Part shown: piece after piece, positions 42,671 to 51,843 of the stretch | How the letters are laid out: each line of letters begins with the position of its first letter | How positions within the stretch are numbered: position 1 is the first letter of the stretch | NCBI GenBank assembly: GCA_028224375.1 | Contig: JAOIVW010000005.1 | Location: 62,001 to 126,000 of the forward strand | Direction of reading: 5' to 3' | Source of the DNA: Hellea sp. | GTDB lineage: Bacteria; Pseudomonadota; Alphaproteobacteria; Caulobacterales; Maricaulaceae | Length of the DNA: 64,000 nucleotides | The notes under the pieces: model-generated | Seen by the model: the letters and a program-made list of their open reading frames with translations, nothing else | Told to the model about the DNA's origin: nothing | Databases searched by the model: none | Made by a program: the position numbers and the translations under genes

Positions 42671-43591
42671 TTATCCACCTGCCAGATCTGAATGTGTATC
42701 TTCGCGCACGACTGACACCTCATCGCGGGTGTCGCCGCGAATAATGGTGACTTGCGCCACATTTAAGCCGTCAGTCTTTGGAATGACGACCTTTGGTTTG
42801 CTTACCCGGCGTCTAACGGATTTAACCGGAGCCGTTCCTAGCTGTGAGGCTTTTACAGATTGAGCAGGCTCGACATTTATTTCGCCTGCTGAGCGCAAGG
42901 TTAGTGAAAGCGTACCGCTCTCCATCGCCAGATGCAGGCGCTGCGCATCTTTATTTTTAACTTCAACGGTAACTGTGCGGGCAATATCTGCTTCGCTGGA
43001 GTTTTCATTCAAATTTTGGTCAATACCCAAGACTTTGACATTTTGCAGCAGGATATCAGCTGTCATATCTGTCTCGCCGCGGCGAACATCAGCGCTATGG
43101 GCATATATAATATCAACGAAATCGCCGGGAACAATGAAACCCGCAACTCCGGAGACATCATCAACGCGTATCGCGACTGCGCGGTAACCCTCAGTTATGA
43201 GCGCAGATAATGAGCCCTTACCGCCGGGGCCACTTATTTTGTAATTCATCAAAGGCTCATTTAAACGCATCTGCGAGAGCACAACGGTGCGTTTGCTCAT
43301 ATCCGTGAAGATTTCATCCAGAGAGGCGTAAGACCCTTCAGGAACCGCATCTTCAGGATAATTCACAATGCGCAAGGCTTCGGGTATTAAAGCGTCGCCA
43401 AAGCCAAGGTCATTCGCCGCAATAACAACAGGAAAGCCTGGAGATGTTTTCAACGCTACATTAGCTGTTACAGGACGGCTGTCACGAAACTCGCTTTGGA
43501 TGGCTTCATTAATCCATCCGCGGGCTAATATAACGGCCATGATGCCAAAAGCGGCGGACGCACCGAGCGTTATAAGTGTATTCAGGCGCAT
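42671..43591 (-). CDS. cpaB: Tad pilus assembly protein CpaB/RcpC
   Basis: First gene of the Tad operon, 306 residues. One N-terminal membrane helix (LITLGASAAFGIMAVILARGWI), a SAF-type domain (FPVVIAANDLGFGDALIPEALRIVNYPEDAVPEG) and VAIRVDDVSGVAGFIVPGDFVDIIY, followed by a C-terminal domain. RcpC/CpaB proteins sit in the periplasm near the secretin. Divergent from the DUF11 cluster; the 231-base gap contains a CtrA-like box. Confidence 0.93.
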   Translation of the reverse strand: MRLNTLITLGASAAFGIMAVILARGWINEAIQSEFRDSRPVTANVALKTSPGFPVVIAANDLGFGDALIPEALRIVNYPEDAVPEGSYASLDEIFTDMSKRTVVLSQMRLNEPLMNYKISGPGGKGSLSALITEGYRAVAIRVDDVSGVAGFIVPGDFVDIIYAHSADVRRGETDMTADILLQNVKVLGIDQNLNENSSEADIARTVTVEVKNKDAQRLHLAMESGTLSLTLRSAGEINVEPAQSVKASQLGTAPVKSVRRRVSKPKVVIPKTDGLNVAQVTIIRGDTRDEVSVVREDTHSDLAGG

Positions 43592-43679
43592 GCCATTCCT
43601 TCATCTCCTATCCCCCACATCGGAGACGTTGTGCAGAGTTATAGGGAAGGGGTTGAAACTTTCCGTCAAGGAACAGGGT

Positions 43680-43694
43680 TTAATAGAACCTTAA
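43680..43694. promoter_or_regulatory. CtrA-like box TTAA-N7-TTAA upstream of the Tad operon
   Basis: TTAATAGAACCTTAA matches the CtrA consensus TTAA-N7-TTAA exactly, about 90 bases before the cpaB ATG. A second copy with one mismatch (TTAATCAGCGGTAAA) is at 43703-43717. CtrA is the cell-cycle response regulator controlling pili and flagella in Caulobacterales and related orders, so this fits the biology. The site could serve cpaB, the divergent DUF11 gene, or both. No ctrA gene is in the window. Confidence 0.55.
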
Positions 43695-43822
43695 ATCGGT
43701 GGTTAATCAGCGGTAAATGAACCTCACATAAACGCGTTAAAAAAGTTCATTCTTATTAGATGTCTATTAATTATAGCCTTCTAAGCTAGGCCACACTTAA
43801 CTTATAACTGACGGAGATTTAC

Positions 43823-44299
43823 ATGCGTCACCTTACAATTGCGCTTATCGCGGCGACTTCACTTTTGGCCTCTGCCTCTGCCTCTGCGCTAACAGCTAAA
43901 CAAACTGTTGAAAAAGAAGTCGTGGTTCAAATGCCTGATGGCACCGAAAGTATAACGCGCGGCCCTGCTGAGCTTGTTATTCCTGGAGAACGTGTCGTTT
44001 ACACGCTCAACTTTACAAATGATAAAGCTGAGCCTGCGTCTGATCTTGTTCTTACAATGCCTGTTCCGTCCGAGATTAAATTTATGGATGGGTCTGCTTC
44101 TAGTACCGGGGCTAAAACCGTATATTCCGCAGATGGAGGACAGTCATTTGCAGACCGTACTCAGCTTCGCAAAGTTGGCGCTGATGGAAACGTGCGCACG
44201 GCAACTGCCGAAGACATAACGCATATTCGCTGGACTGTTGCAGGCCCTATTGCCGCCGGTGAGAGCGGAGACCTCTCGTTTAAGGGTACTCTTAAGTAA
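43823..44299 (+). CDS. Secreted DUF11-domain protein, 158 residues
   Basis: Signal peptide 1-22 (ends SASALT), then a single Ig-like DUF11 module: GPAELVIPGERVVYTLNFTNDKAEPASDLVLTMPVPSEIKFMDGS, with the V-x-Y-x-x-x-x-x-N and P-x-x-x-x-x-x-G pattern. Such modules occur in adhesins and surface proteins. Small, single-domain, strongly preceded by a GGAGAT site. It heads the plus-strand DUF11 cluster divergent from the Tad operon, with a terminator immediately downstream. Confidence 0.82.
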   Translation: MRHLTIALIAATSLLASASASALTAKQTVEKEVVVQMPDGTESITRGPAELVIPGERVVYTLNFTNDKAEPASDLVLTMPVPSEIKFMDGSASSTGAKTVYSADGGQSFADRTQLRKVGADGNVRTATAEDITHIRWTVAGPIAAGESGDLSFKGTLK

Positions 44300-44341
44300 T
44301 GGACAAAGCCCTTCGGGTTAGCTACAAACCTTTTTAACATG

Positions 44342-44368
44342 AAACCCGCCATTATGGTGGGTTTTTTT
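44342..44368 (+). terminator. Rho-independent terminator after the small DUF11 gene
   Basis: AAACCCGCC (44342-44350) pairs with GGTGGGTTT (44356-44364, one G-U) around ATTAT, then further T. Between here and 44675 the DNA is A/T-rich and holds no gene I can support; it should contain the promoter of the next gene. Confidence 0.85.
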
Positions 44369-44675
44369 ATGCTCTCTTTTTGAAAAGCGTGTTTTCTCAG
44401 GACAAACTTTTTTCCAAAGAAACATCTGTTGCCTCGCTCAACTAATTGAAGCTGCAATCTTTAAACTGGCAAGCTGAAACATTTTGTTTAGCTAACAAGG
44501 GGTAAATAAATCACTGGGAATAAATCATAACATATTGATTTAATTGAATTTTATTTGAGTTAGTTAATGCGCGTTAAGAGCTGCATGAACGCCTATTAAC
44601 TATGCCTCTAAGCGGTGGATTAACTAAATTAACTTACAAGATAACCACTAACTAACATAGGAAGTGGGTTATAAA

Positions 44676-45812
44676 ATGACTAAAACGACAATCTTGAAAG
44701 GACTATTGGGCGCGACTGCCCTTACTGTCTTTACAGCAGGTAGCGCACATGCGCAATTAACGCCAGCTGGCACAAACGTGCAAAACACATTTACGCTTAC
44801 ATATGATGTTGGCGGCGTAGAACAGCCACCTATCGACACAAGCGATCCAGATGATCCAAATGGACCAACTGAATTTACAGTTGACCGTCTGATCGATCTG
44901 ACTGTTGCTTCAAATGGCGATAACACTGTAGCGCCTGGCGCGACAGATGAAGAGCTTATCTTCTCTGTGACCAACGATGGTAACGATACTCAGGCATATG
45001 ATTTATCAATTGTAGAAGAAGGCGGCGACGACTTTGATACAGATGATCCAGCAAGCGCAGCTCCTGTTCTTGTTTATTATGTTGATGATGGTGATGGCGT
45101 TTATGAGCCCGGCGCAGGTGATGGCGCAGCCATAACTTATGATCCGGCTAATCCGCCTGAGCTTGGTCCCGATGAGGTTCTTTGGGTTGTTATTACGCAG
45201 GATATCCCTGTTGGAACACCTGATGCTGAAAGAGCAGACCTAACATTGGTTGCTGATACATTAGAACCATCGACATCACCAAATGCAGGTACGCCTGTGA
45301 CGGCTGATGGCGACGGTAATACGCTGACTGGCGCTGCTGAAAACGTCCTTGCTGACGGTTCAGGTACGGCTAATGAGGTCGCAAATGCCGGTGATCACTC
45401 CGCAACGGGGGCATATATTGTTGCTGCTGCGAACGTGAACGCTTCTAAAGCTGTGACGATTTTCAGCGAAGATGGTACAGGGTGTACGTCTATTCCGGGT
45501 TCACCTACAGGTGGATATAGTATTCCCGGTGCTTGTGTTGAGTATGTGATTACTGTTGAAAATACAGGGTCATCATCAGCGACTGATATTGTCATTAATG
45601 ACGTATTGGCTGACGAGCTTGACTTTGCCGGCGCAGTCTTTGGCGGCGATTTTACAGGCGGATCATTCTCATCTCCTGCGCTACCTGCTGCGAATACAGA
45701 TTGTGCAAGCGGTGCTTGTGTTATCAACCTGACGGGCGCAACGCTCCCGGCTCCGGTCGCTCCAGCTGCTTCAACAACTGGTACAGTTACAATCCGAGCG
45801 TTCGTAAAGTAA
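44676..45812 (+). CDS. Secreted DUF11-domain protein, 378 residues
   Basis: From ATG 44676-44678 (a GTG four codons earlier is possible). Signal peptide to about AHAQ (residue 27), then a very acidic Asp/Gly/Pro-rich central region with repeated D-D/DG turns (DDGDGVYEPGAGDG, TADGDGNTLTGAAENVLADG) that may bind Ca2+, and a C-terminal DUF11 module (about 255-378, CVEYVITVENTGSSSATDIVINDVLADELDFAG) containing four cysteines. No membrane segment besides the signal, no LPxTG-like anchor. It precedes the giant protein gene by 108 bases with hairpins between. Confidence 0.82.
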   Translation: MTKTTILKGLLGATALTVFTAGSAHAQLTPAGTNVQNTFTLTYDVGGVEQPPIDTSDPDDPNGPTEFTVDRLIDLTVASNGDNTVAPGATDEELIFSVTNDGNDTQAYDLSIVEEGGDDFDTDDPASAAPVLVYYVDDGDGVYEPGAGDGAAITYDPANPPELGPDEVLWVVITQDIPVGTPDAERADLTLVADTLEPSTSPNAGTPVTADGDGNTLTGAAENVLADGSGTANEVANAGDHSATGAYIVAAANVNASKAVTIFSEDGTGCTSIPGSPTGGYSIPGACVEYVITVENTGSSSATDIVINDVLADELDFAGAVFGGDFTGGSFSSPALPAANTDCASGACVINLTGATLPAPVAPAASTTGTVTIRAFVK

Positions 45813-45841
45813 CCCTCAGATAATCTTAAGCTAAAAACTTG

Positions 45842-45899
45842 CCGCCTTTAGGGGCGGTAGGTTGCCCCAAAACCCGGCTCTCGCGAGTCGGCTCTTTTG
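45842..45899 (+). terminator. Two consecutive hairpins between DUF11 genes, possible terminator/attenuator
   Basis: Hairpin 1 pairs CCGCC (45842-45846) with GGCGG (45853-45857); hairpin 2 pairs CCGGCTC (45874-45880) with GAGTCGG (45885-45891, one G-U) and is followed by CTCTTTT. The second looks like a modest intrinsic terminator, so the downstream 1725-residue protein may be made at lower levels. Confidence 0.5.
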
Positions 45900-45920
45900 G
45901 TCTGGCTGTGGATATGGTAA

Positions 45921-48900
45921 TTGACCCAAACATTGAAACATAACGTCGGCGTAATCGCTTTAGCCGCCTCTGCATGGCTCGCAGGGAGCACTGGCGCATA
46001 CGCACAGAACTTCGGCTCTGACGTTGTGAATGTTGCTTCTGTCAGTTATAATGTTCATGGTAATAACGAGACCGTTTCAACCAATAGCGCTGTCTTTACA
46101 ATACGTCCGGCCGCAAGCCCTGCCGTTATCGAGTTTTTCAGACATTCTCCAACAGCGCCGTCTCCCATCTTCAGAAGTATAAATGGATCTGATTACAGCC
46201 CATCCGGTGAATTAACAGGTGACTTCACACCTATAGGTGACCCCGTCACAACTGGCGGCGACATTATCGATTTAAATAATGAAGTCCCTCTTATTCCAGC
46301 GACGACATATCTTGCTGGCGAGCTCATGTTCGTACGCGTGATTGATACAGGACAAAATTTAAATTCTGACGCGATTGATACACTTAATATCACAATCACA
46401 GCTGAAACAGGTGATATTATTGTTTTGCGCCTATATGAGTCTGATCCCAATTCAGGTGAGTTTTGGGCCTATGTGCCTTCGACACAGGGCGGGGTGACCC
46501 CTAATGATAATCAGTTAAGTGTCGGCGCAAACACACAGCTGACAGCGACGTATATTGATACATTCGATGCGACCGACGTGACTGTCGATACCGCCATCGT
46601 TAACCCGCTTAACCGTGTTTTCAGTTCAGTCTCAGGCGAGACAATTGACGGCGTAACTATTACGCTAATTAATTTGGATACGAATAACGAAGCTATTGTT
46701 CATGGTGTTGACGGCTTCTCAACGTTTCCGGCGGAAGTCGTCAGTGGTAATACTGTCCGCGACTCGAGCGGGTTGACCTATGATGTTGGCTCAGGCGAGT
46801 TTCGTTATCCTAATGTTGACTCCGGAAATTACGCCATCCGTGTTGACCCGCCGGAAGGATATCGTTTTTCTTCTGTCTTGCCGTCCGAGAGCTTCACACA
46901 ATTTAAAAATGGTAGCTTTGTCATTACTGACGCCTCTTTTGGCCGTGACTTTACCTTGGGCGAGGCAGGACCTCTGCGCTTTGATATTCCGCTGGACCCG
47001 TCGACGGATTTTGTGGTCGCTAAGACCGCTGATAGAAATTTCGGTGATGTCGGCGACTTTGTGAATTATACTGTTACGATTGAAAACCGCGGCTCTGTCG
47101 CAGCGCCTGTCATGCTTCATGATGCGTTGCCAGTTGGGTTCCGTTATGTGCCTGGTACGTCTCGGGTCACTCAAGATGTTATCGATGACCCTGAAGTCTC
47201 AGAGAGGGCAACTTTATTGACATTCCCCTTGGGCTTAGTTGAACCAGGCGAAACGCTATCACTTGACTATGCGCTAGAAATTGGCCCGGGCGCGCCAATG
47301 GGTGACGCCGTGAACGAAGCGGTCATCTTGGATAATAATGGTGAGCAGATTTCTAACATAGCACGGGCTGGCATTCGTTTACGCGAAGACCTTCTTCGTT
47401 CGCGCTCGACGATTGTAGGACGTATTTCTGAAAAGAGCTGTAATGGCGACCAGGATTGGGCGCGCGATATTAAGCGCGGCGTTGGCGTTGAAGGCGTGCG
47501 CCTTTATATGGAAACAGGTGCTTATGTTGTCTCTGATCCCAATGGATTGTTTCATTTTGAAGGCGTGAGAGAAGGCACTCATGTTGTTCAAGTTGACGAG
47601 GAAACATTACCGCAAGGTTTTGAGCTTATGCAGTGCGAAGAAAATACGCGCTATGCTGGGGCTTTGAACTCTAAATTTGTAGATGCGCAAGGCGGCGGCA
47701 TTTGGCGCGCGAACTTCTACCTGAAACAAACGGGCACGCTTGCCGATGTGGTTGAAGACGAGGTCTTTAACGACGCCAAAGAATATAAAGATTATGACGT
47801 CACATGGCTTGAGACGCAAAAATCTGATATTTCTTGGGTTTACCCGGATACAAATCGCACGCCATCTAAGCCTTCGACAAATATTGGTATCAAGCATGGC
47901 GCGGACCAGAAAGTTCAACTCAGCGTAAACGGCAATATCGTATCTGACATGAACTTTGCTGGTAAGGACGGTAATTCTGACCGCAGTGTTATGATTAGCC
48001 GCTGGCGCGGTGTTGACCTTTTGGAAGGCCGTAATGAGATTGTCGCGACGGTCAAAGATCGTAGCGGAACCGTCCTGCAAACCTTACGCGAAGAAATTTC
48101 CTTCGTTAAAAATATTGCCCGCGCAACGCCAATGCCAGATCAGTCTGTGCTTATCGCTGACGGGCGCACGGTTCCGGTTGTTGCCATTCGTATGGAAGAT
48201 GAAGCTGGACGCCCTGTACATGCGGGCCGCATCACAACTATCGACCTTGAGCCGCCTTACCGTCTTTATGATGAGACCGGTGAGAACCGTCTTATTGAGC
48301 AAACAAACGATTTGATTGCGCCGCTCTCTGCACGCCAGGATTTCTCTATCGGTGCGGACGGTATTCTTAAAGTCAAACTTGAGCCAACGCTAAAAACAGG
48401 CAAGGTGACGGTCATTGCAACATTGGATAATGGCCGCAAAGTTCCGATCTATATGTATATGGAACCTGAGAAGCGCGACTGGATTTTGGTTGGCTTGGCT
48501 GAAGGCTCAGTCGGCTATGAAAATATCAGTGGCAATGCGGTGGCATTAGGCGAGACTGAAGGTACAGACGTCATCAAGGATGGCCGCGTTGCGTTTTTCG
48601 CAAAAGGCATGATCAAAGGCAATTGGTTGATGACCTTGTCTGTCGATACGTCAAAAACCAAGCAAACAGGCGATATTGATGGGGATTTCCTCGGCGAGAT
48701 TGACCCCAATGCCTATTACACTCTTTACGGTGATCGGTCTTATCAAGAATTTGAAGGCGCCAGCCGCTTCCCAATTTTTGTTAAGCTCGAGAAGCGTCAG
48801 GCTTATGCTATGTTTGGGGATTATGATACTGACATAACTGAAGGCCGGCTAACGTCTTATAATCGTCGTCTTTCAGGCCTTAAAGCTGAATATCTTGGCG

Positions 48901-51098
48901 AGAACCTACAAGTTCTTGGCTTTGCGGCTGAAACAAACCAAGGCTTTGCCAAGGACGAGCTCGCAGCAGATGGCACTAGCGGGACATACCAACTTTCTAG
49001 CCAACGTATCTTGGCACAATCTGAAGAAATCGTTGTGGAAACACGCGATCGTTTCCGCCCGGATATTATCCTGGACCGTAAGGTCATGGTGCGCTTTCTT
49101 GACTATACGCTTGATTATTACACGGGTCAGTTGATATTCCGCTTGCCTGTTGATGCAGCAGATGCAGAATTTAACCCCAATGTTATCGTCGTCGATTACG
49201 AAACTGCAGAAGATGCGGAGCGTAACATCACATTTGGCGGACGGGTGCAAACACAGGTCTTAGACGATAAGGTTCAAATCGGCTCAACATTTATCCATGA
49301 AGACGGTTCAAGCCTTCAAGGCGGTATTGAGCAAGATCAAGTGGGTCTCGATGTTATTGCTCAAATTACGGATAACACACAAGTCCGCGCGGAAATTGCT
49401 GTAACTAAAAATAACGGTTCAGCCAATGATGGCACTGCCATGGCTATGCTTGCCGAAGTTATCCATACCTCCGAGAATTTTACAGGTGAAGCCTATTTCC
49501 GCGAGGAAGAGGCGGGCTATGGTGTTGGACAGATAAATTCCAATACCACGGGTGTTCGCCGTTATGGCGCCAAAGGCAGCTACAAATTTGATGAGTTTGA
49601 AGACGAAGAGACCGGCCGCCGCGGTAGCCGCCGTATTGAGGCTCAAGCCTTCCGTGAAGAAAACCTGACAACGGGTGATGCGCGTAACACAGCCGAAGTC
49701 GTGGCGACCCACCAAGGTGAGCTTATGACACTCAGCGGCGGACTACGGGCCAGTAATGATGAACTTGTTGGGGCTGATGACCGTCAATCACTTTTGGCTA
49801 TTGGCCGTGCCTCTATTCGCGTTCCCAAATTTGATGCGACTCTGCAGATAAGCCATGAGCAACCGCTGGGCGGCAATGACGAGGTTAGTGCTTATCCGCA
49901 GCGCACCACGATTGGTGTTGATAAGAGTATCAAAGACATTGCCACAGTGTCTGTCCGTCATGAATTTTTGAACGGCGCAGATACCAAGAGCAATAATACG
50001 GTTGTAGGTGTTTCGGCGTCGCCTTGGAAGGGCACAACCGTCACGGCAGACTCTGATCTTTTGACAAATGATTCTGGACGCCGTTTGGGCGCAACGATTG
50101 GTGTCGACCAACAAGTGCAGATTAATGAAAACTGGTCAGCTTCTGGCGGACTGCTTAACCGTAATGTCATCGATCAAAAGGGAACATTTATTGAGGTTGC
50201 GCCTGACGCTGCAATTTCGCCGCTTGAAACGAATGAGGATTTCACCTCTGCCTATGTTGGCGCAGCTTACCGGAATGACGTCATGAGTGGATCTGCGCGT
50301 CTTGAGGGACGTCAGTCTTCTATCGGCGATACCATTACAGCGACAGCTGGTGTTGCGCGCGAATTATCCGAAGAGCTGTCCTTAGCAGGCTCTGCACGCG
50401 CCTTATTTAACAATCCAGATGATGAGTCGCAAAATACAAGTCAGCTCGACGTACGTGTTGGCGGGGCTTGGCGTCCACGCAATGAAGACACGATTGTTTT
50501 TGATCGTTTCGACATCAGTCATGATAAAAATGCCAATGGCGAGACAGAAACAAAAATTGTCAATAATTTCGCTATCAATCAGATGATTACAGATCGCCTC
50601 CAAGCGACAGCGAATTACGGCGTCAAGCATGTTCAAACTGAAGTTGGCGGACAAAAACTAACAAGCTGGAACCACCTTTTAGGCGGTGAAGCGCGTTTTG
50701 ACGTTACGGAAAAAGTTGATATTGGCATACGCGGAAGTTATCTGACTTCCAAAGGTACAAACACATCGCAATATAGCTTCGGCCCGTCTGTCGGGGTTAG
50801 TCCTGTGAAGAACATTTGGGTCTCTGCCGGCTATAATATTGAAGGCTTTAATGATGATGATTTCGAAGCCGCTGAATATTCGCGCAAGGGCGCTTATCTT
50901 CAGATGCGTCTCAAGTTTGACCAAAACACAGCGCGAGGTTTCCTCAACAAGATATCGCCAAACAATGTGCAGCCTTATACGCCCAAGCAAGTCTACACGA
51001 TAGATGAGCAGCCCGCGCCTGTGGCCATTACGCAAAGCTTGATGTGTTCTGATGGTATTACGCAAGTCTTTGACCTTGGCGCGTGCCCTGTTGGTTAG
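45921..51098 (+). CDS. Giant DUF11/SdrD-B-like outer-membrane protein, 1725 residues
   Basis: Starts at TTG 45921 (an in-frame stop lies just before, and no ATG fits). Residues 1-28 are a signal peptide (ends AYAQ). The first ~360 residues are beta-rich, with the opening VVNVASVSYNVHG also seen near DUF11 proteins; ~362-470 is a DUF11 module (DFVVAKTADRNFGDVGDFVNYTVTIENRG); ~494-600 an SdrD B/carboxypeptidase-regulatory-like fold (GVRLYMETGAYVVSDPNGLFHFEGVREG); then further beta-sandwich units. From ~850 (KRDWILVGLAEGSVGYEN) to the end it alternates short amphipathic strands and turns, finishing at a KGAYLQMRLKFD strand, suggesting a large outer-membrane beta-barrel. Function unknown; likely a surface scaffold, adhesin or export pore. 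Confidence 0.8.
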   Translation: MTQTLKHNVGVIALAASAWLAGSTGAYAQNFGSDVVNVASVSYNVHGNNETVSTNSAVFTIRPAASPAVIEFFRHSPTAPSPIFRSINGSDYSPSGELTGDFTPIGDPVTTGGDIIDLNNEVPLIPATTYLAGELMFVRVIDTGQNLNSDAIDTLNITITAETGDIIVLRLYESDPNSGEFWAYVPSTQGGVTPNDNQLSVGANTQLTATYIDTFDATDVTVDTAIVNPLNRVFSSVSGETIDGVTITLINLDTNNEAIVHGVDGFSTFPAEVVSGNTVRDSSGLTYDVGSGEFRYPNVDSGNYAIRVDPPEGYRFSSVLPSESFTQFKNGSFVITDASFGRDFTLGEAGPLRFDIPLDPSTDFVVAKTADRNFGDVGDFVNYTVTIENRGSVAAPVMLHDALPVGFRYVPGTSRVTQDVIDDPEVSERATLLTFPLGLVEPGETLSLDYALEIGPGAPMGDAVNEAVILDNNGEQISNIARAGIRLREDLLRSRSTIVGRISEKSCNGDQDWARDIKRGVGVEGVRLYMETGAYVVSDPNGLFHFEGVREGTHVVQVDEETLPQGFELMQCEENTRYAGALNSKFVDAQGGGIWRANFYLKQTGTLADVVEDEVFNDAKEYKDYDVTWLETQKSDISWVYPDTNRTPSKPSTNIGIKHGADQKVQLSVNGNIVSDMNFAGKDGNSDRSVMISRWRGVDLLEGRNEIVATVKDRSGTVLQTLREEISFVKNIARATPMPDQSVLIADGRTVPVVAIRMEDEAGRPVHAGRITTIDLEPPYRLYDETGENRLIEQTNDLIAPLSARQDFSIGADGILKVKLEPTLKTGKVTVIATLDNGRKVPIYMYMEPEKRDWILVGLAEGSVGYENISGNAVALGETEGTDVIKDGRVAFFAKGMIKGNWLMTLSVDTSKTKQTGDIDGDFLGEIDPNAYYTLYGDRSYQEFEGASRFPIFVKLEKRQAYAMFGDYDTDITEGRLTSYNRRLSGLKAEYLGENLQVLGFAAETNQGFAKDELAADGTSGTYQLSSQRILAQSEEIVVETRDRFRPDIILDRKVMVRFLDYTLDYYTGQLIFRLPVDAADAEFNPNVIVVDYETAEDAERNITFGGRVQTQVLDDKVQIGSTFIHEDGSSLQGGIEQDQVGLDVIAQITDNTQVRAEIAVTKNNGSANDGTAMAMLAEVIHTSENFTGEAYFREEEAGYGVGQINSNTTGVRRYGAKGSYKFDEFEDEETGRRGSRRIEAQAFREENLTTGDARNTAEVVATHQGELMTLSGGLRASNDELVGADDRQSLLAIGRASIRVPKFDATLQISHEQPLGGNDEVSAYPQRTTIGVDKSIKDIATVSVRHEFLNGADTKSNNTVVGVSASPWKGTTVTADSDLLTNDSGRRLGATIGVDQQVQINENWSASGGLLNRNVIDQKGTFIEVAPDAAISPLETNEDFTSAYVGAAYRNDVMSGSARLEGRQSSIGDTITATAGVARELSEELSLAGSARALFNNPDDESQNTSQLDVRVGGAWRPRNEDTIVFDRFDISHDKNANGETETKIVNNFAINQMITDRLQATANYGVKHVQTEVGGQKLTSWNHLLGGEARFDVTEKVDIGIRGSYLTSKGTNTSQYSFGPSVGVSPVKNIWVSAGYNIEGFNDDDFEAAEYSRKGAYLQMRLKFDQNTARGFLNKISPNNVQPYTPKQVYTIDEQPAPVAITQSLMCSDGITQVFDLGACPVG

Positions 51099-51137
51099 AC
51101 GTCGGCGGATGATTTTGGTACGCTAAAGCGGACAACT

Positions 51138-51791
51138 TTATAGAATGCTTTGACCGGTTTTTTCCCAATCTTTCATAAAAGCAGCCAAACCTTTATCTGT
51201 CAGGGCGTGATTTGCGAGGCCTTTAATGACATTTGGCGGGGCTGTCATAACGTCTGCACCGACAAGGGCGCATTCTTTGACGTGGTTGGCATTGCGAATC
51301 GAGGCGGCGAGAATTTCCGTCTCAAACCCGTAATTGTCATAGATCGTGCGAATATCTTCAATCAGCTCCATGCCGTCGAGTGACAGGTCATCCAAACGGC
51401 CAATAAAAGGCGAAATATAAGTTGCGCCGCATTTCGCCGCGAGCAAAGCTTGGTTAGGTGAAAAGCAAAGCGTGACATTGGTTGGCGTGCCTTCGCGTGA
51501 TAAAACGCTACAAGCTTTCAGCCCGTCCATGGTCAGCGGCAGCTTCACACAAACATTAGACGCGACTTTGCGAAGATGGCGGCCTTCTTCAATCATCTTA
51601 TCCGCTTCCATCGCGACAACCTCAGCACTGACATGGCCTTCTGTAATTTTGCAAATTTCTGCAATGACTTCTTTAAAGTCGCGGCCTGATTTGGCGATAA
51701 TAGAGGGGTTCGTCGTCACGCCGTCCACCAATCCGATGTCATTAAGCTCGGAAATGGCATCCAAGTCAGCACTATCAACAAAAAACTTCAT
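51138..51791 (-). CDS. tal: Transaldolase, small (TalC/fructose-6-phosphate aldolase-like) type
   Basis: A 217-residue TIM-barrel aldolase of the short transaldolase class, moving dihydroxyacetone units in the pentose phosphate pathway or cleaving fructose 6-phosphate. I start at ATG 51789-51791 (GGAGTCTCCC upstream). Motifs are [28 protein letters not shown], the Schiff-base lysine in VCVKLPLT, and FIGRLDD with [18 protein letters not shown]. Some members are fructose-6-phosphate aldolases; sequence alone does not separate them. It is divergent from priA with 52 bases between starts. Confidence 0.92.
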   Translation of the reverse strand: MKFFVDSADLDAISELNDIGLVDGVTTNPSIIAKSGRDFKEVIAEICKITEGHVSAEVVAMEADKMIEEGRHLRKVASNVCVKLPLTMDGLKACSVLSREGTPTNVTLCFSPNQALLAAKCGATYISPFIGRLDDLSLDGMELIEDIRTIYDNYGFETEILAASIRNANHVKECALVGADVMTAPPNVIKGLANHALTDKGLAAFMKDWEKTGQSIL

Positions 51792-51843
51792 GGGAGACTC
51801 CATTAGGGGGGCGATTCTGTTCGAAGGTCTGCTATCACGAATC

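Noticed and set aside
44369-44660. Possible CtrA-type sites (TTAA repeats) before the medium DUF11 gene
   Set aside because: TTAA pairs are present but spaced 5-6 bases instead of 7, so they do not match the consensus; A/T richness makes chance hits likely.
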